A stretch of 30,035 bases of DNA from a virus: IMG/VR virus record IMGVR_UViG_3300023176_001015, positions 1 through 30,035 of that record; one strand, given 5' to 3'. The translations under genes and the position numbers were made by a program. Below, piece after piece: positions 16,501 to 22,790 of the stretch (position 1 is the first letter of the stretch; every line of letters begins with the position of its first letter). The notes beneath the pieces are model-generated. The model did not search any database. It had not been told where the DNA came from and was given only the letters and a program-made list of their open reading frames with translations.

Positions 16501-18799
16501 AGTCGTAGAAAACAGTACAGGTTCAGTTGAGGTAGCCAGACTCCGAATTGAGGGGCAAACAAACAACCCAATGCTTCGTATTTTTGCGGACGAGGCAAAT
16601 CAAACAGTGACCCTTGACACCTCTGGAAGTGTTGCTGGTACGGAACTGGTATTCAAGGAGGGCAACTCCGAAGCTATGCGCATCACCAGCTCTGGCAACG
16701 TCGGTATTGGTACGACGGGTCCTGCTTCTATATTACACGCAAGAGGCGGAAGTATTTCGACCCCATCTACAGCTAGCGCCTTTATTGCAAATGCAACGGC
16801 TAGATTAGTTGTTGATCATACCAATGAATATGGTGCGTATATCGGTTATGCAAATGGAACAACAGATGCTATTGCAATCCAATCAACTACCGCTGCTGGA
16901 TCAGTAAGGCCGTTAGGGTTAAATCCCTACGGGGGCAACGTCGGGATTGGTACGACGAGTCAAGTTGCAGCTGACGTAAAACTTGAAGTTAAAGATGGCA
17001 TCTTTGCTGTAACTAACTCAAGTGGTGGTGACGCTCGGATTTTTCTTGGTTCAAGCACTTCACCGGGACATTCCAAAGGGCAGATCAGATATTCTCTTGC
17101 TGATGAATCGCTTGAGTTCTACTCAAATTCATCCGAGCAAATGCGCATCGACTCCTCAGGCAACGTTGGGATTGGTACGTCGAGTCCTGCATCCGATGCA
17201 CAGCTGACATTGGATAACGGTGGCTCGGGAGATGTTGCAATCTCTCTTCGCAGAAGCGGCAGCGCTCAAGGTGATGTAGCCATTACAAACACAGGCAGCA
17301 ACCTTACTTTTAAAACGGGATCATCCGACACAGTAGCTGGACTTACCGAACGCGTCCGAATAGACGGCTCTGGCAACGTCGGTATTGGTACGTCGAGTCC
17401 CAGTTCGAAGTTGCATAGCGTCGGAACAACCATTCTCGGTACTGGTACCTGGCCAACGTCCACCGTCGGCTTGAGTGGTGCGCGGACGGCAATCCTTTCC
17501 TCAACTGAAAATCAAATCCTCATTATTGGCAACACCAATGCCACTGTTGGAGCTGATAAGGGAGCTGAAATTTACCTTGGGGCCAAGGCTACTACAAGCA
17601 CTGAAAATCTTGCATTTGCGAAGATTGGAGGCTTCAAGTCAAATGCTACCTCTGGCAACAATGAGAGTTACCTTGCGTTTAGCACATCTAATTCAGTAGG
17701 AACATCTAGCGAAAAACTTCGCATCGACAGCTCGGGCAGAGTCGGTATTGGTACGATTAGTCCCATAGCCCCGCTAAATGTCAACTCTGGAGCCGTTGAT
17801 CTAAATGCTGCTTTTGTTGGTACAGGTTCACCTTACATTCAAATTGACAACGGAACCAAAAAATACATCGCCCAAGTAATAGGCTCTGATTTCCGTATAC
17901 AAGATCAATCGGCAAGCGCAGAACGTCTTCGCATCGACACCTCGGGTCGCCTCTTAGTTGGCACGTCTAGTGCGACTTATACAACAACGGCTGTCTTTGA
18001 AGGCAATAGCGCCAGTGGCACTGGGCAGGGTCAAATTTATTTAAACAAAGGCGATACCACTGTTGCGGCTGATACTTCGATAGGAATACTCAGATTTGGT
18101 GCGACAGGAGACCGTCGTGGTGCCGACATTAGAGGCATAGGGGATAGCACTTGGACCGCTGGTACTAGCCATCCAACTCGCCTTGCGTTTTATACCACTC
18201 CCGTCAGCTCGACTTCTCCGACGGAGCGGATGAGGATTGCAAGCACCGGTGCAATCGGTTTAAGCGGTGCAAACTACGGCAATAGCGGTCAAGTCCTAAC
18301 TTCTAATGGCTCCGGTTCTGCTCCAAGCTGGCAAGATAAGGCTACTGTTAGCTCTGCAGTCAACACTAATACCGGTAGTTCTGTTGAATTTACTGGTTTA
18401 ACAAATGTCAGTAAAATTATTATTAACTTTAATGAGGTAAGTGCTACATCTGCATCAAGTATTAAAGTTAAACTGGGTAACAGCACTGCATATCTAAGTA
18501 CTAATTATCTCAGTACTTCTGTATCAGCAGGTGGTGGTACAGCAGATAATGCTACAGACAGTTTTGTTATAGATAGTGGTGGTGCTGCTTCTAATATGTC
18601 CGGTCAGATGACACTGTGTAAAATATACTCTTCTACAACATGGACTTCAACCCATTCGGTTCGTGTTAATAGCAGTAACACTAGAGACGGAGCTGGTATT
18701 GTTAATGTTACAACGGCTAATCCTGTTGACAGAGTTAAAATAAGTATTGATAGTGGTACTTTTGATGCTGGCTCTGTTAACATTATTTATTGGACCTAA
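13574..18799 (+). CDS. Tail fibre, T7 gp17-like N-terminus with long repeat-rich shaft
   Basis: The 1741-residue product is host-recognition fibre. Residues 1-~115 match the T7 gp17 N-terminal attachment domain (F-T-G-D-G-S-T-T-x-Y-N-L-T-F, then SSIRAQDLNKNFEQNNFAVQ). Two collar repeats 'ETW...TxIATTAAxDxR' follow (~115-170). From ~290 to ~640 there is a right-handed beta-helix-like region (V-V-Y-V-D-S-V-N-G-D-D, then IVAPGVYQE). Next are 'DAATKNYVD' and 'GDTMSGDL' fibre repeats (~770-860), eight 'NVGIGT'-type repeats (963-1560), and a Ser/Thr-rich C-terminal knob (~1590-1741). No S74 chaperone peptidase signature is visible. Codon use changes in the repeat section, suggesting a mosaic origin. 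Confidence 0.92.
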   Translation: MAVNPENYFTGDGSTTSYNLTFEYIDETDVKVTLDGVVTTAYSFANATTILFDTAPGNDVEIRIYRDTNVDELKSTFFAGSSIRAQDLNKNFEQNNFAVQEIKAYTWDNETDTIHSDETWVSSDTQIATTAAMDARFQDEATETITSAETWPDNDDTIATTAAIDNRIDTAITNDIGTDGTGITVTDDGDGTITLGLADNSIDFSKIKDADIITETEQDAGSPSPADTNLFTALGAARRFDTIVYPSEISSSEPWEIGKTWLQNDSEKTVRIWDGSAWVAVASGGAFTTLSKVVYVDSVNGDDDLEGHRISNPKRTIKAAIAQINAETDADGDGSVVIVAPGVYQEIAPIDIQKKNVSIIGQALRSCIVHPTPATEENTLFRLNSGSYIANLTLTGVKASGTRGGNSLDTDSTYGLPTNQGWNFAFYPGATIVKSPYIANCTNFSDSEIDNSDLDAFNPRGGIGGDDDSAPTGGGILIDGSVVSSSSPLRSMVCDSYTHVGLDGPGIFVTNNGYCQATSSYAFFTHYHIKTLNGGQANLAASTSDFGRYGLIASGKSSTNIFTAAAAAPIDDADPLLDRGIAGATKFTIGAPSAHSSWYGTATRPQSNMLVQIGGNANGTGGTIYPIISATANGSGWDVEISNPDPDNYSRNLGLASTVTSGTTIRFFLRSMIASSGHTMEYVGSGTDYSALPENGGLPVEANEIVELNDGKVWAATTNHQGKFTVGPTFNVDQVTGYVNIESGAIGIEKLIEDLDLNSYTLSDSTGDVTIDDQMDMNTHKIVNVVDPTSAQDAATKNYVDTSSANTNYVAVTGDTMSGDLNMGSNTVTGLGTPSAASDAATKAYVDVKLDKAGDTMTGDLTMNAQSDIRFADSDSSNWVAIQAPATIGTNYTLTLPNSTGNAGEALITDASGNLSWSSNISTVVDQLIEGDTKVEAVDTGSNGEIQFTTDGDRAMTIDSSQNVGIGTASPDAKLEVVENSTGSVEVARLRIEGQTNNPMLRIFADEANQTVTLDTSGSVAGTELVFKEGNSEAMRITSSGNVGIGTTGPASILHARGGSISTPSTASAFIANATARLVVDHTNEYGAYIGYANGTTDAIAIQSTTAAGSVRPLGLNPYGGNVGIGTTSQVAADVKLEVKDGIFAVTNSSGGDARIFLGSSTSPGHSKGQIRYSLADESLEFYSNSSEQMRIDSSGNVGIGTSSPASDAQLTLDNGGSGDVAISLRRSGSAQGDVAITNTGSNLTFKTGSSDTVAGLTERVRIDGSGNVGIGTSSPSSKLHSVGTTILGTGTWPTSTVGLSGARTAILSSTENQILIIGNTNATVGADKGAEIYLGAKATTSTENLAFAKIGGFKSNATSGNNESYLAFSTSNSVGTSSEKLRIDSSGRVGIGTISPIAPLNVNSGAVDLNAAFVGTGSPYIQIDNGTKKYIAQVIGSDFRIQDQSASAERLRIDTSGRLLVGTSSATYTTTAVFEGNSASGTGQGQIYLNKGDTTVAADTSIGILRFGATGDRRGADIRGIGDSTWTAGTSHPTRLAFYTTPVSSTSPTERMRIASTGAIGLSGANYGNSGQVLTSNGSGSAPSWQDKATVSSAVNTNTGSSVEFTGLTNVSKIIINFNEVSATSASSIKVKLGNSTAYLSTNYLSTSVSAGGGTADNATDSFVIDSGGAASNMSGQMTLCKIYSSTTWTSTHSVRVNSSNTRDGAGIVNVTTANPVDRVKISIDSGTFDAGSVNIIYWT
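16425..18275 (+). repeat. Eight divergent 'RIDSSGNVGIGTSSP' fibre repeats
   Basis: The motif recurs in frame with its Asn/Arg (or equivalent) codon at 16460, 16697, 16937, 17162, 17375, 17738, 17948 and 18251. Copies 2-6 are close at DNA level (for example GGCAACGTCGGTATTGGTACG at 16694 and 17372, allowing one changed base in other copies), while copies 7-8 are degraded. Spacing is irregular, about 70-120 residues, with unrelated sequence between copies. Such near-identical islands in a receptor-binding gene allow homologous exchange of the intervening segments. Confidence 0.9.
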
Positions 18800-18801
18800 T
18801 T

Positions 18802-19086
18802 ATGGATAAAATTGAAGTAAATGTTCAAACCGGAGAAATTATTGAAAGTGATTTTACTCCAGAAGAGCTTGCTGAACGTGAAGCTTACGCCAATAATGTG
18901 CTTCCTATTCGTCAGTTAGAACGCCTGCGTCAAGAACGTAATGTTCGTCTTGCAGAAACTGACTATCTTGCCCTTTCTGATGTAACTCTTACTGATGAAA
19001 TGGCTGCGTATCGCCAAGCATTGCGCGATCTACCGGCAAACACTGCCGACCCTGCCAACCCTGTTTGGCCCGTTAAACCATCCTAA
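18802..19086 (+). CDS. Tail assembly chaperone-like protein (Phage_tail_APC type)
   Basis: The 94-residue protein has, from about residue 43, the pattern R-L-R-Q-E-R-N-x-x-L-A-E-T-D-Y, L-T-D-E-x-x-A-Y-R-Q-A-L-R-D-L-P and a final N-P-V-W-P-V-K-P. This is the signature of small tail/fibre assembly chaperones found next to fibre genes. It probably helps fold or attach the preceding fibre. ATG 18802 is preferred over an in-frame TTG at 18790, because the latter would lie inside the fibre coding sequence. Confidence 0.75.
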   Translation: MDKIEVNVQTGEIIESDFTPEELAEREAYANNVLPIRQLERLRQERNVRLAETDYLALSDVTLTDEMAAYRQALRDLPANTADPANPVWPVKPS

Positions 19087-19102
19087 TTTTATTTACTTAA
19101 CA

Positions 19103-19402
19103 ATGGCTACTACTTTTACTTGGAAAGTTGCAAACCTTGACCGCACCACTGCTGATGGCAAAGTGAACACTGTTCATTATACCGTTTCGGCTGAAGATGG
19201 TACCTATTCTTCGGGTGCCTACGGTTCTGCCGGTTTTGACGGTGAAGTGACTACCGCCTTTGCTGACCTGACTGAAGAAGTTGTGGTCGGTTGGGTCAAG
19301 GAACAATTCGGTGCTGAAAAGGTTGCCGAAATCGAAGCAGCACTTCAAGCTCAACTGGATGAGCAAGCTGCACCAACTAAGGCATCTGGTGTGCCTTGGT
19401 AG
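19103..19402 (+). CDS. Conserved cyanophage-type small protein, function unknown
   Basis: The 99-residue product begins M-A-T-T-F-T-W-K-V and continues with alternating beta-strand residues, then a helix (TAFADLTEEVVVGWVKEQFG) and a Glu/Ala/Gln-rich tail. I recall proteins with this start and plan in many marine cyanophages, without a known role. The ORF is open further upstream, but ATG 19103 is the start that gives this conserved N-terminus and does not overlap the previous gene. Its position after fibre and chaperone suggests a virion or assembly role. Confidence 0.7.
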   Translation: MATTFTWKVANLDRTTADGKVNTVHYTVSAEDGTYSSGAYGSAGFDGEVTTAFADLTEEVVVGWVKEQFGAEKVAEIEAALQAQLDEQAAPTKASGVPW

Positions 19403-19425
19403 TAAACCCTTACTAACTTAGAACA

Positions 19426-19587
19426 ATGATTGCACTTATCCGTCCCGTTCTTATGTCGTTTCTTAATAGCGACAAAGTGAAGCGCCTTGTTGTGGATCTT
19501 CTCCGCAAGTTGGCTGAGCAATCTGATAACACTGTTGATGACCAAGCCGTTGACTTCATCGAGCGTGGTCTTTTTGGGGATAAATAG
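19426..19587 (+). CDS. Small protein of 53 residues, unknown
   Basis: The product is a single amphipathic helical protein: M-I-A-L-I-R-P-V-L at the start, a basic centre (KVKRLVVDLLRKLAE) and an acidic C-terminal helix. Its TAG shares its last base with the GTG of the next gene (TAGTG), typical of translational coupling. No family recognised. Confidence 0.65.
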   Translation: MIALIRPVLMSFLNSDKVKRLVVDLLRKLAEQSDNTVDDQAVDFIERGLFGDK

Positions 19588-20042
19588 TGGACTTGGGAGC
19601 ACCACCGGTACTGCCGGTTCTAAGGCTCCCTGAGCCCCCTGTTTTACCCCGTCCGGTACTGGAGGTACCACGAGCTACTTTACCCTCCTACAAACCGCTT
19701 GTAGTGCCTCCTAACGACCTTCGACCGCCTCCGGGTGTGCAAGGTACGACACAATCGGATGAAGAACGGGAGGAGAAGCCAGCACCTAAGCCGGTAACTC
19801 CTCCTATTCCTAAGGTACCTGAAGTACCACAAATTCGTTACGTTGATATACCGGGTACAGATCTAACCGTACCTCTACCGAGTAACGAAATCTTAGCTAC
19901 GGCTACAACGACAGCTACTGTCTCAGTTGCAGCCACCCTTACAGCTACTGCAGTCTTTAAAAAGACAGTTAGCGTTATTAAACCTATTATTAAGAAACTG
20001 CTAACAAAGAAAAATGCACAAAACCAAGAGCTTCCTGAATGA
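19587..20042 (+). CDS. Proline-rich protein with one membrane segment
   Basis: GTG start (19587) immediately coupled to the preceding stop. Of 151 residues, the first ~85 are extremely rich in Pro, Val, Leu and Arg (patterns such as P-P-V-L-P-V-L-R-L-P-E-P-P). A Thr/Ala-rich hydrophobic stretch at about 105-130 can span a membrane, and the C-terminus is Lys-rich. It lies between tail genes and a holin-like gene, so a structural or lysis role is possible. No enzyme motif. Confidence 0.65.
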   Translation: MDLGAPPVLPVLRLPEPPVLPRPVLEVPRATLPSYKPLVVPPNDLRPPPGVQGTTQSDEEREEKPAPKPVTPPIPKVPEVPQIRYVDIPGTDLTVPLPSNEILATATTTATVSVAATLTATAVFKKTVSVIKPIIKKLLTKKNAQNQELPE

Positions 20043-20229
20043 GTTCTTTAGTGAAATCGTTAAGGCACTTGTACTTGTGTGGAGTGCTGGTGTGCTGACA
20101 GCTTCCTACATGGGAATGCTGCAGAAGATGGATCCCACTTTTGTGGCATCGTTGCTCAGCGGTACACTAGCTTCCTACGGGATTTCTCGTATGGATACAA
20201 AGAAATCTACTACGGAACCACCTAAATGA
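20014..20229 (+). CDS. Small two-helix membrane protein, candidate holin
   Basis: 71 residues with two hydrophobic segments (about 14-35, IVKALVLVWSAGVLTASYMG, and 42-58, FVASLLSGTLASYGIS), a short turn and a charged Lys/Thr/Glu C-terminus. This is a class II holin topology. T7 keeps its holin (17.5) in the same place, after the fibre and before the small terminase. It overlaps the upstream gene by 29 bases and the downstream gene by four. No lysozyme partner lies beside it. Confidence 0.55.
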   Translation: MHKTKSFLNEFFSEIVKALVLVWSAGVLTASYMGMLQKMDPTFVASLLSGTLASYGISRMDTKKSTTEPPK

Positions 20230-20582
20230 AGAAACTACTTCTATTGGCAATGCTGTTTTCACCCGCAGTAGCAGCCGCACAGACTGTAACTCCTCAGTTT
20301 ACTCAAGGTAGTATGCAGTCCACCACAAATACTACTCAAACCATCACTGAAACTATTCGTACGGAAGTGTATGGTGGAGATTATAAATCATGGTCTGGAA
20401 CCAACGTTACACCCAGCGGGGCAATTGCCGACCCAGCCACAACCTTTACAGTGACCAACGCCGGGGAACAGTTTCAACTGGAAACCGTAGTGAGGTCAGC
20501 AGGAATCATCGAGACGATCGACACCGATCGAACCATCGACACAACTTCTGTTACTACCTCGCTGTCAGTCTTCTCTCAGTAG
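20226..20582 (+). CDS. Secreted Ser/Thr-rich protein with signal peptide
   Basis: 118 residues. A clear signal peptide occupies residues 1-~19 (K-K, then LLLLAMLFSPAVA, likely cleavage after an Ala-x-Ala); there is no lipobox Cys. The mature part is beta-rich and Thr/Ser-rich, with a Y-G-G-D-Y-x-S-W-S-G-T-N-V-T-P-S-G segment. I recall similar proteins next to each other in marine cyanophages, always of unknown function. Its last 193 bases are also open in the frame of the next gene. Confidence 0.7.
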   Translation: MKKLLLLAMLFSPAVAAAQTVTPQFTQGSMQSTTNTTQTITETIRTEVYGGDYKSWSGTNVTPSGAIADPATTFTVTNAGEQFQLETVVRSAGIIETIDTDRTIDTTSVTTSLSVFSQ

Positions 20583-21040
20583 GACCGGCGTTCGCCAGTG
20601 AACCACAAGTTAACAACACAGCTAACCCGATAGCAGCAGCTACAGGTAACGTAACGAACCAAGCTGTTCAATTTCAGAACAACGGTGCTCCGAGTAGACA
20701 ACAGTTTACTGGGGGTAATTCGTGTAACGGTACAACAATGACAGTTTCTCCGTTTTACATGGGGAACGATACGTTGCCTCAAGGCTACACCCGTAATAAC
20801 AACTACGGTATGCAGCTCAACTTCTCCGTTCCTTTAGATGGAGGAATGATTGAGCAGTGTAAAGCTATTGCTAAACGGCACGAAGAGAAACTACGACTTG
20901 ATTATGAGTTAGTAAGAGCTTTGAAGTGTACAGAGATCATGAAAGCAGGTTTTACTTTTAGACCTGGATCTCGTGTAGAGGTGCTGTGTCACGACATCGT
21001 ACCTATTGTGTCTTTAACAAATGAAGAAAAAGGCTACTGA
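20390..21040 (+). CDS. Cell-envelope-type protein in an overlapping frame; start uncertain
   Basis: The frame is open from ATG 20390 (GGAG at 20376-20379, ten bases before) to TGA 21038-21040, 216 residues. The conserved-looking part begins with an apparent signal peptide (about residues 50-70, Y-Y-L-A-V-S-L-L-S-V-G-P-A-F-A-S) and continues with ATGNVTNQAVQFQNNGAPSR and a Cys-containing domain. The first ~50 residues come from the out-of-frame overlap with the upstream gene and look like low-complexity Arg/Asn/His sequence. No ATG, GTG or TTG exists close to the signal peptide. The true product may use 20390, a non-standard start, or a -1 frameshift from the upstream gene. Function unknown. 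Confidence 0.6.
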   Translation: MVWNQRYTQRGNCRPSHNLYSDQRRGTVSTGNRSEVSRNHRDDRHRSNHRHNFCYYLAVSLLSVGPAFASEPQVNNTANPIAAATGNVTNQAVQFQNNGAPSRQQFTGGNSCNGTTMTVSPFYMGNDTLPQGYTRNNNYGMQLNFSVPLDGGMIEQCKAIAKRHEEKLRLDYELVRALKCTEIMKAGFTFRPGSRVEVLCHDIVPIVSLTNEEKGY

Positions 21041-21269
21041 GGATCAGTTTAACGAGCTTCACAATCTCGTGACTAAAGAGTTCCTCAATCGTATTAAATC
21101 CGGTGAAGCCACCACACAAGACCTTAAGGCGGCGTGTGACTGGCTAGCCAAGAACGACATCAGCGGTGTTGCGTATGAAGGCAACCCGTTGGACAAACTA
21201 GCGACAGTCATGCCTAAGATCGACCCTGAAATGGTACAAAAGAGGCTATATGGCTCAAAAAACTTCTGA
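21021..21269 (+). CDS. Small terminase subunit (DNA maturase A, T7 gp18 position)
   Basis: 82 residues, close to T7 gp18 (89 residues). The central T-T-Q-D-L-K-A-A-C-D-W-L-A-K-N-D-I segment is the helical pattern seen in small DNA-packaging proteins of T7/phiKMV-like phages. It should recognise concatemer DNA and load the large subunit onto the prohead. It overlaps both neighbours by about 20 bases. Unlike T7, where 18 and 19 are nearly adjacent, three other genes separate it from the large subunit. Confidence 0.75.
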   Translation: MKKKATEDQFNELHNLVTKEFLNRIKSGEATTQDLKAACDWLAKNDISGVAYEGNPLDKLATVMPKIDPEMVQKRLYGSKNF

Positions 21270-21504
21270 TTACTACAAGTCAAACCCTGAGGCTGCTGCA
21301 AAGCGGCGGAAGCAACAGCGTAAGTACAACAAGACCAATAAAGGTTTAAAAATCCGTACTGCTGCTAACAAACTTAACAGAAAACTCGGTACTTATGGCA
21401 ATAGTGACGGAAAAGATGCATCTCACACCGGTAAAAACACTGGTAAACTGGAGACACCTTCAAGCAACCGCCGTAGACCAAGAACTGGTAAGAAATACGC
21501 ATGA
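21250..21504 (+). CDS. Small highly basic protein, unknown
   Basis: 84 residues, very rich in Lys, Arg, Asn and Ser, with almost no hydrophobic core: K-R-R-K-Q-Q-R-K-Y-N-K-T-N-K-G near residues 18-32. This suggests nucleic-acid binding. It is locked between small terminase and HNH nuclease with short overlaps on both sides, so a packaging-related DNA-binding role is plausible but inferred. Confidence 0.65.
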   Translation: MAQKTSDYYKSNPEAAAKRRKQQRKYNKTNKGLKIRTAANKLNRKLGTYGNSDGKDASHTGKNTGKLETPSSNRRRPRTGKKYA

Positions 21505-21830
21505 CACCGCTGTTGCCAACCCCTGATCACTACATTTACAACCTCATAACCATGACGAGTCCTGAAGCCAAACGGATGTGGCGTAGAGCCATTAAGGAAC
21601 ACTTCAACTGTCAATGCGTTTATTGTGGAGAACATTATGAATTACATGAACTTACTTTGGATCACGTTGTGCCTCGCTTTGTTGGGGGACAAACGATTAC
21701 AAGAAACTTGGTTCCATCCTGCCGGAAATGTAATCAAGAGAAGGGGACTAGCAACTGGTTATCCTGGATGCGAGCTACGTTTGGCTGCAATCCGGGTAGA
21801 GAACAATTGATTTTATCACACATTAAGTAG
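21501..21830 (+). CDS. HNH endonuclease
   Basis: 109 residues with a complete HNH/zinc motif: C-V-Y-C (39-42), L-D-H-V-V-P-R-x-x-G-G (catalytic His about 54), N-L-V-P-S-C-R-K-C-N (Asn about 68, second Cys pair). HNH proteins beside terminase genes are known partners for cutting cos or concatemer DNA in many phages; alternatively it may be a free-standing homing nuclease. The tight overlap with its neighbours and lack of a disrupted gene favour a packaging role. An alternative start at Met18 would leave the domain intact. Confidence 0.88.
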   Translation: MTPLLPTPDHYIYNLITMTSPEAKRMWRRAIKEHFNCQCVYCGEHYELHELTLDHVVPRFVGGQTITRNLVPSCRKCNQEKGTSNWLSWMRATFGCNPGREQLILSHIK

Positions 21831-22790
21831 ATGGCTGAACAACTGTCTTGGGATGAATGGCGAGCTAAAGCCAAAAAAGCATATAAAAAAGGTGTTTACA
21901 CTGCTAATGATATGGTACGAGATTGGGGATACCCTGAAGGGGTTGATCCGGTTGAATTTCGTATGATTTTTAGAAGCGGTGAGCCCGGTAAAAAAAGCCG
22001 TGAAGCTATTAACATTGGTAAGGCTAAAAGTAATAAAGGTAGAACAGTTAAAGAAACTTATTCTACTAACCTTGCTGGAGCTGCTCGTCGTGCCCAAGAT
22101 AAGCAGTTTCAAACAGTACTTGATGAAGCTTCATTATTTGCATTAAATAATAAAGAACTGGCAACCATGATTGAACATGGTACAGCTCTTAATGTTTTTG
22201 ATGTAGTGGATTCTCCTGATGCGTCGGGAGATCCTACTAATCGTTATTTGCAGCCTGTAACTGAAGGTATCAGTAAAACTGATGCTGAAAATTATCTAAA
22301 ATCGCAAGGTTTAGAAAAAGATGTTGTAATTATGCAGGATGAGCAGACTGGTGGTCGCCGGTTTGTTCCTGCTAAAACAGCAAATACTTTTCAATTTGCA
22401 AGTGAACAAGGTCAACCTTTTACCAGCCTTGCTGATCTTAAAAAATTAGCTACTGGTTTTGCTGCTGGTGGTGCTGCAGCATTGTATGGCGGCATGGGCA
22501 CGGCAGCAAGCGCAGCTGAAGTCGGTGTTCGCGGTCAAATTGCAGAACAAACTGGCAACCCTGTAGATCGTTTGCAACAAGGTATTGCTGGCGCTTCTTT
22601 GGCAGCTGATGTAGCTTCTTATGCACCGCCTTTGGCAGTTCCCGCCAGTATTGCGTCGGGTGCGTTAGATGTTACCAATGTTGGCATCGACACAATTAGA
22701 GGTTTAATGGATGAAGTATCCGGTTTGATCTCTAAAATAAATCGACCGTCTTTGCGGTTTAAAACTCCTGATCTACCTAACATTAAATGA
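21831..22790 (+). CDS. Unknown 319-residue protein between the terminase genes
   Basis: I do not recognise a family. The N-terminal ~90 residues are charged and helical (L-S-W-D-E-W-R-A-K-A-K-K-A-Y-K-K-G). The centre has a mixed alpha/beta stretch, and residues ~205-285 are Ala/Gly-rich and hydrophobic (LATGFAAGGAAALYGGMGTA and a second stretch near 255-280), resembling membrane-active or virion-injected proteins. The start directly abuts the HNH stop and the end overlaps the large terminase by four bases. It could be an additional virion or lysis protein. Confidence 0.8.
   Translation: MAEQLSWDEWRAKAKKAYKKGVYTANDMVRDWGYPEGVDPVEFRMIFRSGEPGKKSREAINIGKAKSNKGRTVKETYSTNLAGAARRAQDKQFQTVLDEASLFALNNKELATMIEHGTALNVFDVVDSPDASGDPTNRYLQPVTEGISKTDAENYLKSQGLEKDVVIMQDEQTGGRRFVPAKTANTFQFASEQGQPFTSLADLKKLATGFAAGGAAALYGGMGTAASAAEVGVRGQIAEQTGNPVDRLQQGIAGASLAADVASYAPPLAVPASIASGALDVTNVGIDTIRGLMDEVSGLISKINRPSLRFKTPDLPNIK

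Noticed and set aside
20226-21040. Nested Rz/Rz1-like spanin pair
   Set aside because: The overlap in different frames recalls spanins, but neither protein has a lipobox Cys nor the coiled-coil of an inner-membrane spanin.
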